Numbered from the stretch's first letter, positions 16,608-25,969 are shown. The stretch is DNA of 64,000 nt from Parahoeflea alexandrii (GCF_024105735.1 NZ_JAAAML010000001.1:124001-188000), one strand, 5' to 3'. A program made the numbers and translations. The notes: generated by a model from the letters alone, not told the origin.

Positions 16608-17708
16608 TTAGGCGTCGAGCGCCCGGCAGTCCTGAGGACGCCAGCCAATCTCGATCATTTCACCGGGCTTGAGCCGGCGTTGGTCGGGTGCATTACGGGT
16701 CTTGACGATGAAATCGTCCTTGCCCGCCACCCGCAGCCGGGTGCGGTAGATGTCACCCATATAGATGAATTCCAGCACCTCAGCCTTGAGAGTGTGAGCG
16801 TCCGGTAACAGACGTTCACGGTTGAATTCGACCCGTTCGGGGCGAATTGAAACCAGAGTCCTGTCGCCGACCCCGCTGACATTGACAGGGACTGTGTCGA
16901 TCAGATCGCCATTGTCGAGCCTCACAACCGCGAGGTCCTTGTCGATCTTTTCGACTTTGCCCATCAGCGTATTGTTTTCGCCGATGAACTGGGCAACGAA
17001 GCTGTTCTTTGGTTGCTCGTACAGCTCATCCGGCGGGGCGAGCTGCTGAATCCTGCCATCCTCGAAGACAGCGACGCGGTCCGACATGGTCAGAGCCTCG
17101 GTCTGGTCGTGTGTGACGTAGACGACCGTGATGCCGAGATTGTCGGAGATGTGCTTGATCTCGAACTGCATGTGCTCGCGCAGTTGCTTGTCGAGCGCGC
17201 CGAGAGGTTCATCCATCAGAACCAGTTCGGCTTCGAACACCAGTGCACGGGCCAAGGCAATGCGCTGCTGCTGTCCGCCGGACAATTGTGCCGGCCTTCT
17301 GCCGCCGAAATCGCCCATCTGCACCATGTCGAGCGCCCGCTTGACCTTTGCCTCGCGTTCGCTCTTGCCGATCTTGCGAACTTCAAGCGGGAAAGAGAGG
17401 TTCTCGGCCACCGTCATGTGCGGGAACAGGGCATAATTCTGAAAGACCATGCCGATGCCGCGCTTGTGCGGAGGGATGTTGTTGATCTCCTTGCCGCCCA
17501 GCCTGATCGCACCGTTGGTGGCGGTTTCAAAACCCGCAAGCATCATAAGGCAGGTCGTCTTGCCGGAGCCCGAAGGCCCGAGCATGGTCAGGAATTCGCC
17601 CTTGGCGATGGAAAGGTTTAGATCCTTGACGACGAGATTTTCGCCGTCATAGCTTTTCTGTACACCGTCGAACACGACGAACGAGTCATCCGTGTTGGTT
17701 GAGACCAA
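16608..17708 (-). CDS. Pot-type ABC transporter ATP-binding protein (PotA family), 366 aa
   Basis: This is the ATPase of the Pot-type importer. Walker A is GPSGSGKTT, the Q-loop region VFQNYALFPHMTVAENL, the signature LSGGQQQRIALARAL, Walker B LVLMDEPLGALD, and the switch His lies in VYVTHDQTEAL. A TOBE domain occupies the last 100 residues (VSIRPERVEF). The length matches PotA (about 378). It is the first gene of the unit running through the binding protein and two permeases toward creatinase. Its promoter should lie in the gap at 17709-18106. Confidence 0.9.
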   Translation of the reverse strand: MVSTNTDDSFVVFDGVQKSYDGENLVVKDLNLSIAKGEFLTMLGPSGSGKTTCLMMLAGFETATNGAIRLGGKEINNIPPHKRGIGMVFQNYALFPHMTVAENLSFPLEVRKIGKSEREAKVKRALDMVQMGDFGGRRPAQLSGGQQQRIALARALVFEAELVLMDEPLGALDKQLREHMQFEIKHISDNLGITVVYVTHDQTEALTMSDRVAVFEDGRIQQLAPPDELYEQPKNSFVAQFIGENNTLMGKVEKIDKDLAVVRLDNGDLIDTVPVNVSGVGDRTLVSIRPERVEFNRERLLPDAHTLKAEVLEFIYMGDIYRTRLRVAGKDDFIVKTRNAPDQRRLKPGEMIEIGWRPQDCRALDA

Positions 17709-18106
17709 AACACGCTCCCTAACTTGCTGCGGGCTGTTGCGCCCTTCCCCTTGTCAGAAGACCCAAGCGCTTCATTGCGCCATGACCCTCCTGTCGATTA
17801 CGTTGGCGTTCCGTTAAGAACGCTCTTAATGGTTACAGATCATGGCACAGCTGTCCACCCGCACCGCACAATGAATCGAAAATCACCGAAATTGCCGGCT
17901 TTTTGCGCGATTTTGACGGCATTCCGAGCAGCTCGGGTTTGATATGGCGAGCACGCGAATTGCAGCGGTATCAAGCCTTGAGGCCGGATTTTCGATCGGC
18001 TGGAGCCCTGCCGAAGCGTCAGTTTACACGAGAGCGTCCGCGGCAGGATTTCCGCACAGAAGAGTAGATCATACCCGCTAAAGGTGCGCTGCACCATCGA
18101 GTTAAC
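17709..18106. other. 398-base non-coding gap upstream of the Pot-type operon
   Basis: I see no convincing gene in this gap, only a short spurious reading frame. It holds the promoter side of the ATPase gene and the 3' side of the DUF1194 gene. Apart from the TTAAGA inverted repeat at 17814-17829, it contains a small GGTGC/GCACC hairpin near 18083-18095. Confidence 0.6.
17814..17829. promoter_or_regulatory. Candidate operator upstream of the Pot-type importer
   Basis: TTAAGA and TCTTAA form a perfect 6-4-6 inverted repeat about 105 bases upstream of the ATPase start. It lies in the only long non-coding gap of the window. The regulator is unknown. Confidence 0.35.
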
Positions 18107-18838
18107 TCAATTATTGCGTGCAAGACTGGCGCCGTAGATCTCGCGCAAGAGTTTCTGTTTCATGGCCGTTTCGTAGTCCTCGAACTCGGCGGCAACGATG
18201 ACAAAAGCACCAGGCCCATAGGCGACTTCGGATTGATAGTAGGACACTGGATCCGGATCTGCCCCCTGGATGACCAGCCCGTTGACGGTGACATTGCTGA
18301 AGTCGAAGTTCCGGTAGGCGAGATCGGGTCCAAATCCTTCGTTGTTGACGCCGTCGCCGGAGACGTCGATCACGGCACGGGCGCATTGCAGTGGCGCGTT
18401 GCGCAACCGGGTTGAGGCATGACCCAGAGCATAGCCCAGCGCGGTCGGGAAATTTTCAAAGACCCGTTCATGAGCTTCTATGCGTCCTGCAAAAGCGAGA
18501 ATATCCGCATCGGTTGACAGCAGTACCCATGGGGTGATCGTGACCTGCTGGTAACGGCCGCTCCATTCCAGTGCGGTGGCCTGTATGCCTCCCGTTTCCC
18601 TGATTGCCTGCCGGACCTGCGGATCGCGCAAAGCGCCTGCGAGGCCGCCGGTTTGCAAGGCGAACTCCTCGGTGTCCACGCTGGATGACACATCCAGCGC
18701 AAGCAAAAGCGAAAGCCCGCAAATCGGTTGGGCAAAGGCCTGCGGTTGAGAAGATCCCGTCAAGGCTGTCAGGCCGGAGAGGAGAATGGCTGATATGACC
18801 GGAACTCGGATAACTGAACCTTCCGTTGGTCTTGGCAT
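18107..18838 (-). CDS. DUF1194 domain-containing exported protein, vWA-like, 243 aa
   Basis: The DUF1194 family resembles a von Willebrand A domain. LLALDVSSSVDTEEFALQ is the MIDAS-like DxSxS motif, and AVIDVSGDGVNNEG is the second metal-site segment. The N-terminus has a signal-like hydrophobic stretch (VISAILLSGLTALTG). The function is unknown; proteins of this family are common in rhizobia and near secreted systems. It stands alone with non-coding DNA on both sides. The start is uncertain by a few codons, because several N-terminal residues precede the hydrophobic segment. Confidence 0.75.
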   Translation of the reverse strand: MPRPTEGSVIRVPVISAILLSGLTALTGSSQPQAFAQPICGLSLLLALDVSSSVDTEEFALQTGGLAGALRDPQVRQAIRETGGIQATALEWSGRYQQVTITPWVLLSTDADILAFAGRIEAHERVFENFPTALGYALGHASTRLRNAPLQCARAVIDVSGDGVNNEGFGPDLAYRNFDFSNVTVNGLVIQGADPDPVSYYQSEVAYGPGAFVIVAAEFEDYETAMKQKLLREIYGASLARNN

Positions 18839-18942
18839 CCGCGCTGATGCCTCAGATGTCTGGGCCGATCATGCCGGACGCGACGGCAAAAGCCAAATGT
18901 GACCACCAAGCTTCATCTTTTTCAGGCCTGCGCCAAGCGTGG

Positions 18943-20109
18943 TCAACCGGTGACGAGTTCCGCGTTGCGGTGTGCTTCGAGCCCCGTGCTGAACTCCGCG
19001 ATCAGGGATCGGACCACCTCCCTGTGCGCTTCCTTGGTGCTCGCGCCTCCTGCCACCGCGGTGGCGTAGACAGAACGTTGCCGGTCTGCACTGGTGCCGT
19101 CTTCGACAATCCTCCGGACGGCCTGTACTTCAGCCCAGCAGCCCAGTTCGATTGCATCTTCGCGCACAAGTTCTATCAGCTCCTCAAGCAGATCAGCAAA
19201 GTCTTCAACAGTCCCCTTGCCGAAATCGATCAAGCCGTTGGAAACGCCGTAACGCTGCGCGCGCCAGCGGTTCTCGCCGACAAGAAACCGGTCATGGATC
19301 CGCCATCTCTGGTTTCTCGTCCGCAGGCGCCAGAGCATGTGCATGATCGACTGGGTCAAGGCGACAATGGCCAGCGTATCATCAAGCCGCGGTGAGACAT
19401 CGCAAATCCGCGACTCCAGTGTCGGGAAGCGGTCTGAGGGCCGCAGGTCCCACCAGATCTTGGTGCAATCCTCTATCAAGCCGGTATCGATGATTATCTG
19501 GACGGACCGGCGATATTCGGACCACGACGAAAAGCGCGGTGGTAGGCCGGTTCTGGGCAGATTGTCGAACACTGTCAGCCTGTAGGAATTCAGCCCGGTA
19601 TCGTCTCCCTTCCAGAAGGGAGAGGAGGTTGAAAGGGCGAGAAGATGGGGCAGAAAATATGGAAACTGGGCCATCAGATCGATGCGGGTTTCATCGTCGT
19701 CAATACCGACATGAACATGCATCCCGCAGATCAGCATCCGCCGCGCGACGCCGCCAAGATCGCGCTCGAGTTCACGATAACGTTCCTTGTCGGTGAAATG
19801 CTGCTTGTGCCAGTCCGCGAAAGGGTGACAGGAGACTGCAAGCGGAGCCATGCCGTAATTGCCGGCAATCCTGGCGATTACCGATCGCAGATGCGCGAGG
19901 TCCCGGCCTGCCTCGGCCACGGTCTGGCAGACTTGCGTACCCACCTCGATCTGGCATTGGAGGAACTCCGGGCTGACCTGCCCTGCAAGTTCCGCCGCGC
20001 AATCGGCCATGAGGGATTCAGGGGCCGCAACAAGGTCGAGCGTCTCGCAATCGACAAGCAGGTATTCCTCTTCCACCCCGAGGGTGAAGCTGGGTTCAGG
20101 ATAGCTCAT
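18943..20109 (-). CDS. YbdK-family carboxylate-amine ligase (GCS2 fold), 388 aa
   Basis: This is a glutamate-cysteine-ligase-like ATP-dependent carboxylate-amine ligase of family 2. The start [13 protein letters not shown] is the family hallmark. [10 protein letters not shown] holds the metal/ATP-site histidines, and [16 protein letters not shown] is another conserved block. The length fits YbdK (about 372 aa). E. coli YbdK has weak gamma-glutamyl-cysteine activity, and physiological substrates are poorly known. It lies 87 bases upstream of... the minus-strand gene pair order places it downstream of the hydroxyacid dehydrogenase. No clear ribosome-binding site precedes the ATG, so the start is supported by homology only. 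Confidence 0.85.
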   Translation of the reverse strand: MSYPEPSFTLGVEEEYLLVDCETLDLVAAPESLMADCAAELAGQVSPEFLQCQIEVGTQVCQTVAEAGRDLAHLRSVIARIAGNYGMAPLAVSCHPFADWHKQHFTDKERYRELERDLGGVARRMLICGMHVHVGIDDDETRIDLMAQFPYFLPHLLALSTSSPFWKGDDTGLNSYRLTVFDNLPRTGLPPRFSSWSEYRRSVQIIIDTGLIEDCTKIWWDLRPSDRFPTLESRICDVSPRLDDTLAIVALTQSIMHMLWRLRTRNQRWRIHDRFLVGENRWRAQRYGVSNGLIDFGKGTVEDFADLLEELIELVREDAIELGCWAEVQAVRRIVEDGTSADRQRSVYATAVAGGASTKEAHREVVRSLIAEFSTGLEAHRNAELVTG

Positions 20110-20196
20110 GGGAGGATTTGAACCTGAAAACGATCATGGCGCAAGATGGGTCTGTGATGGTTGAGGCGACGGGTCCGCAGAACGCTGAAGACGTTG

Positions 20197-21159
20197 TTAA
20201 AGAAGGTCTTTCGGTGTTCGGCCGCTGAAAAACGCGTCGACATTGTCGAGCGCCCTGAAGCCCATGGCGTCGCGTGTTCGCACTGTGGCGCTGCCGATAT
20301 GGGGCAGCATGAAGATGTTCCTGTGCGCCGAAAAGGAGGGGTTGCCGCCGGGCTCGGTGACAAAGCAGTCGAGACCGGCCGCTGCGATGTGACCGCTCTC
20401 GATGGCCGCGAGCAGGGCGCTTTCATCGACCAGCGCCCCCCGTGCGGTGTTGACGAGAACAGCGCCGGCTGGCAGCAATGCCAGGCGTTCTGCATTCATC
20501 AGGCCGGTGGTTTGGGGTGTCGCTGGGCAGTGCAGTGACAGGAAGTCGGCCTTCTCCAGCAGGCTTTCCACCGATGCATGGTAGGTGGCGCCGTGCTCCT
20601 GGTGAGGTGGCAGGCGGGTGCGGTTGTAATAGTGGATGTCCATGTCGAAGCCGCGCGCCTTGCGGGCGAAGGCCTGACCGACGCGCCCCATGCCGACAAT
20701 GCCCAGACGCGCCCCCGTGACCTGCTTGCCGACCATGAAGGAGGGGCTCCAGAAATCCCAGTTGCCTGACCGGACCAGATGGTCGCCCTCGGCAGCATGG
20801 CGGGCAGAGCCAAGCATGAGCAGCATGGCGATTTCGGCTGTGGCGTCGGAAAGCACATCCGGCGTGTTGGTAACAACGATGCCACGGGCTTTCAGGGCGG
20901 GAAGATCGCAGTGATCAACGCCGACCGAATGGTTGGCGATGATCTTCAGGCGCGGATCGAGCTTCTTTGCAATTTCGGCTGTGAACCGTTCTGAATGACA
21001 GGGAATGATGGCGTCGACCTGTGCGCTCATTGCCACCAGATCGTCGTCCGAACTCAGGCCATCGTCGAAATTGATGACGGCGTCGTAGTCGCGTGCCGCA
21101 CGTTCAAGGGTCGCGTCGGAGAGCCTGCGCGTGACCCAGAGCTTCGGCTTGCCAGTCAT
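20197..21159 (-). CDS. D-isomer-specific 2-hydroxyacid dehydrogenase (glyoxylate/hydroxypyruvate reductase type), 320 aa
   Basis: This is an NAD(P)H-dependent reductase of 2-oxo acids such as glyoxylate or hydroxypyruvate. The nucleotide fold is LGIVGMGRVGQAFARKARGF. The substrate Arg lies in LVNTARGALVDE, and the catalytic Glu and His follow in LDCFVTEPG and FMLPHIGSAT. The N-terminal domain starts KLWVTRRLSD. I use the ATG at 21159, which overlaps the stop of the small membrane protein by 4 bases, rather than the longer start at 21180. It is co-directional with the amidase and TRAP genes, so it may reduce a 2-oxo acid produced or imported by them. Confidence 0.88.
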   Translation of the reverse strand: MTGKPKLWVTRRLSDATLERAARDYDAVINFDDGLSSDDDLVAMSAQVDAIIPCHSERFTAEIAKKLDPRLKIIANHSVGVDHCDLPALKARGIVVTNTPDVLSDATAEIAMLLMLGSARHAAEGDHLVRSGNWDFWSPSFMVGKQVTGARLGIVGMGRVGQAFARKARGFDMDIHYYNRTRLPPHQEHGATYHASVESLLEKADFLSLHCPATPQTTGLMNAERLALLPAGAVLVNTARGALVDESALLAAIESGHIAAAGLDCFVTEPGGNPSFSAHRNIFMLPHIGSATVRTRDAMGFRALDNVDAFFSGRTPKDLL

Positions 21160-21356
21160 TCGTTGTTCCTGCGCACGCATTCATCCCAGAAGTCGTAGAT
21201 TGCCATCCCGAGCACGACAATGATGATCATCATGAACGGAAATCCGCCCCAGAAGCCGGCGAAGCCCGTGGAGATACTGTGCGACAAGCCAACCACGAAG
21301 ATGACAAGCAGCGCTGTCCCGATGAAGCCGGCAAGCAGTTTAACTGTGTAGGACAT
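21156..21356 (-). CDS. Small two-segment membrane protein, 66 aa
   Basis: I do not recognise a family. Two hydrophobic segments are visible, LLAGFIGTALLVIFVVGL (about 7-24) and FPFMMIIIVVLGMAIYDFW (about 39-57), followed by a charged tail (DECVRRNNE). A strong ribosome-binding site, AAGGAGAAAATC, precedes the ATG. Its stop overlaps the start of the hydroxyacid dehydrogenase by 4 bases, and the amidase ends 21 bases upstream. The tight coupling on both sides supports a real gene that may assist the TRAP transporter or anchor a partner. Confidence 0.7.
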   Translation of the reverse strand: MSYTVKLLAGFIGTALLVIFVVGLSHSISTGFAGFWGGFPFMMIIIVVLGMAIYDFWDECVRRNNE

Positions 21357-21377
21357 GATTTTCTCCTTTGGCGGGCT

Positions 21378-22712
21378 TCATGCTGTTTCCTCCGCCAGTC
21401 TGTTCTGCAACCAGCCGGCAGTCCTGAGCAGCCGGTCATCCTTCTCGGCAGGTCCGATCAGTTGCACGCCGATCGGCAAGTCATTGTCGCCAACCAGTAA
21501 CGGCAGGGTGACTGATGGCAGGCCCGCGAGCGTCCACAACGTGCAGAAGACCGGATCCCCGGTGCCCTGCTCGGACATCGGAGCCTCGCCCGCAGCGCTC
21601 GGTGCGATGATGGCATCGAATTCGACGAAGAAATCCGCGAAGAACTTTTCGGCTGAAGCCTTGACGGCAAGTGCGTCTTCATACTGGGTCTTGCTGATCC
21701 GTCGGCCGCGCTCGACAACGCCTTGCAGGAGCGGACTTACCTGGCTCCAGTGGGTGTTAAAACTGTCGGCCAGATGCATGCAGATTTCGTATTCATGGAT
21801 GGTGGCTTGTACCGCAACCAGCCCAGCCATGGTATCGGCCGGCTGGAGCCGCGTTGCCTGTTTGCCGAGAGTTTCCATGACTGCTTCCAGGCCTTCGCTG
21901 GCGTCGCTGGCAAGGCGATCGTGAAACGGCATGTCAAAAAAGGCAAAATCGGGTTCCACGGGCGCCGTTTCCGCCGCGCCTCTGGCCATGGCTGGTCTTG
22001 GCCTTGCAAAACTTGCCGGATCGGTCTGGTCATAGCCGCCCAGGGCGTCGGCAAGCAGCGCGACATCACCGAGTGAGCGGCCAAAAACACCGACCTGGTC
22101 GAGCGAGACCGAGGTCTGCAGGATCCCGCGGCGCGAGATGATGCCCCTCGTCGGCTTGAAGCCATAGACACCGCAGAAGGATGCGGGGCGGATGACCGAG
22201 CCGTTTGTCTGGGTGCCAACCGCCAGCGGCACGTGGTGGGCTGCTACCGCCGCGGCGGATCCGCTTGAAGAGCCGCCGGGGGTGCGATCGGCATCGTGCG
22301 GATTGCGGGTGTGGCTGGGATTGAGGAAAGCCAGCTCGGTGGTCACCGTCTTTCCCATGATCACAGCGCCGGCATCGCGCAACCGTTCAACCATCGCGGC
22401 ATCGGCGTCGGGCCGCCTCCCGGCAAAGATAGGTGTGCCGCGCTCGGTCGGCATGCTGGCGGTATCGACGATGTCCTTGAGGCCCACGGGTACGCCATGC
22501 AACGCCCCAATGCCGAAGCCTGCACGCTTGATCCGGTCCATCTCCGATGCCTGCTCAAGAGCCTGCTCCGGATCAAGATGAGCCCAGGCATGGATCGCCC
22601 CGTCGGTCTGCTCGATCCGGGCAAGGCAAGCCTTGACCAGATCGACCGAACTGATCAGCCCCTGCCTGATCTGCTGGGCAGCTTCCTGTGCTGTCAGCGA
22701 TGCGGGATCCAT
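21378..22712 (-). CDS. Amidase signature-family hydrolase, 444 aa
   Basis: This is an amidase of the Ser-Ser-Lys type. The catalytic Lys lies in GVPVGLKDIVDT, the glycine/serine-rich signature is TPGGSSSGSAAAVAA, and the nucleophile segment is GTQTNGSVIRPASFCGV. The latter differs slightly from the common GTDTGGSIR.PA. The true start is the ATG at 22712, 3 bases after the TRAP large-subunit stop. Any longer reading would run antisense through no family similarity. Members cleave varied aryl or aliphatic amides. The TRAP neighbour may import its substrate. Confidence 0.88.
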   Translation of the reverse strand: MDPASLTAQEAAQQIRQGLISSVDLVKACLARIEQTDGAIHAWAHLDPEQALEQASEMDRIKRAGFGIGALHGVPVGLKDIVDTASMPTERGTPIFAGRRPDADAAMVERLRDAGAVIMGKTVTTELAFLNPSHTRNPHDADRTPGGSSSGSAAAVAAHHVPLAVGTQTNGSVIRPASFCGVYGFKPTRGIISRRGILQTSVSLDQVGVFGRSLGDVALLADALGGYDQTDPASFARPRPAMARGAAETAPVEPDFAFFDMPFHDRLASDASEGLEAVMETLGKQATRLQPADTMAGLVAVQATIHEYEICMHLADSFNTHWSQVSPLLQGVVERGRRISKTQYEDALAVKASAEKFFADFFVEFDAIIAPSAAGEAPMSEQGTGDPVFCTLWTLAGLPSVTLPLLVGDNDLPIGVQLIGPAEKDDRLLRTAGWLQNRLAEETA

Positions 22713-22714
22713 CT

Positions 22715-24082
22715 TCACGGGATGTACACACCGAAGAGATAGTCGGGGAACCACAGTGCGATACCGGGGAACTGGTACATGATCACCATGGTCAGGATCA
22801 CAATGCCGAGATAGGGCATGATCCCGCGGAAGATCTCCATGAGTTCGATCTGCTTCTTGAGCACGCCTTTGAGATAATAGGCCGACATGGCCATGGGCGG
22901 CGTCAGGAACGAGGTCTGAAGATTGAGCGCCACCAGCATGGCGAAGAAGTACGGGTTGACCCCGAAAACCTCGAGCAGGGGCAGGAAGATCGGCACAAAG
23001 ATGATCAGGATCTCCGACCATTCCAGCGGCCATCCAAGCAGGAAGATGATGACCTGGGCGAGGATCAGGAACTGCCAGGGTTCGAGGTCCATGCCACCGA
23101 CCCAATGGGCGATGATGTCGTGCCCGCCAAGATAGGAGAAGACGGAGGCAAAGGTCCAGGAGCCTACGAACAGCCAGCACACCATGGCCGTGGCCTTGGC
23201 GGTCAGGAAGACGCTTTCCTTGAGTTTCTTCCATGACATCGACCGGTAGAGGATGGCCAGAACGATGCCGCCCAGCGCGCCCATTGCAGCGGCCTCCGCA
23301 GGTGTCGCGAGACCGCCGAGGATGGACCCCAGAACAAGCGCGATCAATACCGTCAGCGGAACGAAACTGACGAGCAGGTTCCAGTAAATCTCGCGCGGTG
23401 GCGGGACGTCATCCATCTGGGGCTTGGGCGCCAGGCTGGGGGTGATCCAGACCCGAACCATCACATAGACGATATAGAGGCCAGCGAGCAGCAGGCCTGG
23501 AAAGACCGCAGCCGCATAAAGCCGCAGCGGCGACAGGTCGGCGATCGCCGAGTAGACGATCAGCATGATCGAAGGCGGAATGAGGATGCCAAGCGTGCCA
23601 CCCGCACAAATCACGCCCGAGGCGAAGCTCTTGTTGTAGTTGGCGTTGGCCATGGCCGGGAACGCCAGAAGGCCCATCAGCGTCACCACGGCTCCGACGA
23701 TCCCGGAAGCTGTCGAGAACACCGCGCAGGTGAGAAGCGCAGCAATCGCCAGGCTGCCGGGCAGGTTGCGCGCGGCCATGTAGAGGGAGAAGAACAGCTT
23801 GTCGACGATGTTGGCCCGTTCCACCACATATCCCATGAACAGAAACAGCGGGATGGCCACCAGCGTGGGATTCTCCATCACCGAATAGGTATTCTGGTTC
23901 AGGAGATAGAAGATGTTGTTGTTGAAGATGTCGGTGAAGGTCTCGATCGGGTGACCCTGATGGTAGGCGTAATAGCCAAAGCCGACACCCATGGCCAGCA
24001 GGGTGAAAGCAATCGGAAAACCCAGCAAGACCAGCACGATAAACAAGCCAAGCATAAGCAGGGCGACTTCGGGATTTGTCAT
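22715..24082 (-). CDS. TRAP transporter large permease subunit (DctM family), 455 aa
   Basis: This is the ion-coupled large membrane subunit of a TRAP importer. It has a dozen hydrophobic segments. The family-typical stretches include GYVVERANIVDKLF, TASGIVGAVVTLMGLLAFPAM, GGTLGILIPPSIMLIVYSA and LATPAEAAAMGALGG. It lies 34 bases after the small subunit and 3 bases before the amidase. The length of 455 aa is slightly above the usual 425-440. Confidence 0.92.
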   Translation of the reverse strand: MTNPEVALLMLGLFIVLVLLGFPIAFTLLAMGVGFGYYAYHQGHPIETFTDIFNNNIFYLLNQNTYSVMENPTLVAIPLFLFMGYVVERANIVDKLFFSLYMAARNLPGSLAIAALLTCAVFSTASGIVGAVVTLMGLLAFPAMANANYNKSFASGVICAGGTLGILIPPSIMLIVYSAIADLSPLRLYAAAVFPGLLLAGLYIVYVMVRVWITPSLAPKPQMDDVPPPREIYWNLLVSFVPLTVLIALVLGSILGGLATPAEAAAMGALGGIVLAILYRSMSWKKLKESVFLTAKATAMVCWLFVGSWTFASVFSYLGGHDIIAHWVGGMDLEPWQFLILAQVIIFLLGWPLEWSEILIIFVPIFLPLLEVFGVNPYFFAMLVALNLQTSFLTPPMAMSAYYLKGVLKKQIELMEIFRGIMPYLGIVILTMVIMYQFPGIALWFPDYLFGVYIP

Positions 24083-24116
24083 CTCTTACTCTTTCTCACA
24101 GCGCCATGCGAAATTG

Positions 24117-24704
24117 CTATTTGCCCGGAATGACGGAACGGATCGTGTCCATGTCCGCTTCCGTGAGCAGGTCTTCTGTCTCTTTCACGTCCGCAAGCCT
24201 TTCGGGCCAGACGCCGTGCCGCATCGCGATGACACAGCGAACAAGTTCGGCCGCGCCCTGGATCATGAGCAGTGCGCCCGACACCGGGATCAGCGACTTG
24301 AAGAAATAGATCTGGATGCTTGCCGGGCTGTTGAAGCTCACTTCCTTGTAGCGCCAGCTGTCGGAGGCGATTTCATAGCCGAACCACACCAATGCGAGGA
24401 TACCGGGGAAAAAGAAGAGGAAGTAGAGCACGAAATCGAGGGTGGCCTGCACCCTGACCGGGAACAGGCGGTAGACCACGTCTGCCCTGACATGGGTGTC
24501 CTGAGCCAGAGCGTAGGCGCCACACATCAGAAACAGTGCGCCATACATCTGGATCATCATGTCGAAGGCCCAGACGGTCGGAGCATTGAGCACGTAGCGC
24601 ACGAAAACCTCGTACGAGACCGACAGGGTGAGGATCAGGATACACCAGCCGAAGGCCCTGCCGACCCAGAGGCTCAAACCCTCCACGGCGTAAACAAATT
24701 TCAT
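24117..24704 (-). CDS. TRAP transporter small permease subunit (DctQ family), 195 aa
   Basis: This is the four-helix small membrane subunit. Segments include FGWCILILTLSVSYEVFVRY, ALFLMCGAYALAQDTHVRAD (the conserved H.R.D stretch of DctQ) and FVLYFLFFFPGILALVWFGY. The length of 195 is normal for the family. It lies downstream of the binding-protein gene, from which a stable hairpin separates it. Confidence 0.9.
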   Translation of the reverse strand: MKFVYAVEGLSLWVGRAFGWCILILTLSVSYEVFVRYVLNAPTVWAFDMMIQMYGALFLMCGAYALAQDTHVRADVVYRLFPVRVQATLDFVLYFLFFFPGILALVWFGYEIASDSWRYKEVSFNSPASIQIYFFKSLIPVSGALLMIQGAAELVRCVIAMRHGVWPERLADVKETEDLLTEADMDTIRSVIPGK

Positions 24705-24759
24705 GAGTTGCCCCTCCAGAATAGCCGGGGTGTTTGTCGCCCACCCCTAGGCGCTGGAC

Positions 24760-24786
24760 GTCCGGGGATCGCAAGGAGCCCCGGAC
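24760..24786 (-). promoter_or_regulatory. Intercistronic hairpin after the TRAP binding-protein gene
   Basis: GTCCGGGG (24760-24767) and CCCCGGAC (24779-24786) form a perfect 8-bp stem with an 11-base loop. It lies between the TRAP binding protein and the DctQ-type gene. It has the same placement as in three other importers in the window. Confidence 0.55.
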
Positions 24787-24809
24787 TATCCGATTGTCAC
24801 GCTTCCAGA

Positions 24810-25904
24810 TCAGCCGAAGTAGTGCTTGTAGGCCTGCTGATAGTTGGGCTGGTTCAGGTTGAGATAACCCATGACATTCTTGGCGTAGGCCATCTGCGAT
24901 TCCATCACCTTGGCGAAGAAGGGGTCTTCATCGGCAATCCGCTTGGTGACCACATCCCATGCTTCGAGCTGTGCGGCCATCACGCTGTCGGGCGTACGGA
25001 AGACGCTGACGCCATCCTGCTCCTGAAGCTTGACGAGGTCGTCAGCGTAGCGCTTGGTGTTGCCCCAATAGAAGCCTGAGTTCTCGGCCATGGACGCGTT
25101 GCGGATGATCGCCTGGTGTTCCGGCGACAGCGCGTTGAACTTGTCCTTGTTGATCGTGACCTCGAAGCACTCCTGGCTCTGGTGGTAGGATGCAAGGTGG
25201 TAGAACTTCGAGACGTCCTGCATGCCGAAATCGCGGTCGGAGGTCGGGTTGTTGAACTCCGCGGCGTCGATCAGGCCGGATTTCATCGCCGGCTGGATTT
25301 CGCCGCCCGGCAGCTGCACCACGGACATGCCCATTTCGAGGAGAACGTCAGCAGCGAGGCCAACGGTCCGGTACTTCAGCCCCTGCATCTGGCTGGCGTC
25401 GGTGATCTCCTGCTGGAACCATCCCAGCGGCTGCGCCGGCATCGGCGAGTTGAAGAACGAGACGACGTTCAGACGCAGATTGCTCATCAGCTCGTCGAAC
25501 AGCTCCTGGCCGCCGCCGGCATATATCCAGCCCAGCATTTCCTGGCTTGACCAGCCAAAGCAGGGGCCGGTGCCGAAGAGCGAAGCCGCCTTGGACTTGC
25601 CGTACCAATAGGCCGACACGTAGTGCGCTGCATCGAGCACGCCACGGTGGACCGCGTCCTGCATCTGGCTGGTCTTGACAACGGCGTCGACGGACAAGAC
25701 TTCGATGACCAGGGATCCGCCTGACATTTCGTTGACACGGGCGGCAAACGACTGAGCGTTCTCGAGAAAGATACCGCCGCCCCAGGCGGCCTGCATCTTC
25801 AGCGTGGTCGGTGCGTTCTGGGCGATTGCCGGGGTTGCGAGAGCGGCAGCACCGGCGACAGCCGAACCGCGCAGGAATCTTCTGCGGTTGAGTACGTTGG
25901 ACAT
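24810..25904 (-). CDS. TRAP transporter substrate-binding protein (TakP/DctP family), 364 aa
   Basis: This is the periplasmic binding protein of the TRAP importer. A Tat-type signal, RRRFLRGSAVAGAAALATPA, ends near AIA/QN. The body resembles the TakP group, which binds 2-oxo acids through calcium or sodium: GQELFDEL, WFQQEITDASQMQGLKYR, and PGGEIQPAMKSGLIDAAEF, where the last block carries the conserved E/D and Arg contacts. I start at 25904, where GGGAGG lies 6 to 7 bases upstream. It is first in an operon with DctQ, DctM, amidase, the 66-residue protein and the hydroxyacid dehydrogenase. Confidence 0.9.
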   Translation of the reverse strand: MSNVLNRRRFLRGSAVAGAAALATPAIAQNAPTTLKMQAAWGGGIFLENAQSFAARVNEMSGGSLVIEVLSVDAVVKTSQMQDAVHRGVLDAAHYVSAYWYGKSKAASLFGTGPCFGWSSQEMLGWIYAGGGQELFDELMSNLRLNVVSFFNSPMPAQPLGWFQQEITDASQMQGLKYRTVGLAADVLLEMGMSVVQLPGGEIQPAMKSGLIDAAEFNNPTSDRDFGMQDVSKFYHLASYHQSQECFEVTINKDKFNALSPEHQAIIRNASMAENSGFYWGNTKRYADDLVKLQEQDGVSVFRTPDSVMAAQLEAWDVVTKRIADEDPFFAKVMESQMAYAKNVMGYLNLNQPNYQQAYKHYFG

Positions 25905-25969
25905 GTTTCCTCCCAAGGAAATATTTTGCTTAACAGTTTTTCGGTGCTGTCTTTATTCGTTCCCTCCGC

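Noticed and set aside
20109-20130. GGTTCAAATCC on the minus strand, resembling a tRNA T-loop
   Set aside because: No T-stem pairing, anticodon arm or acceptor stem could be built around it, and it lies directly before the YbdK-type ATG.
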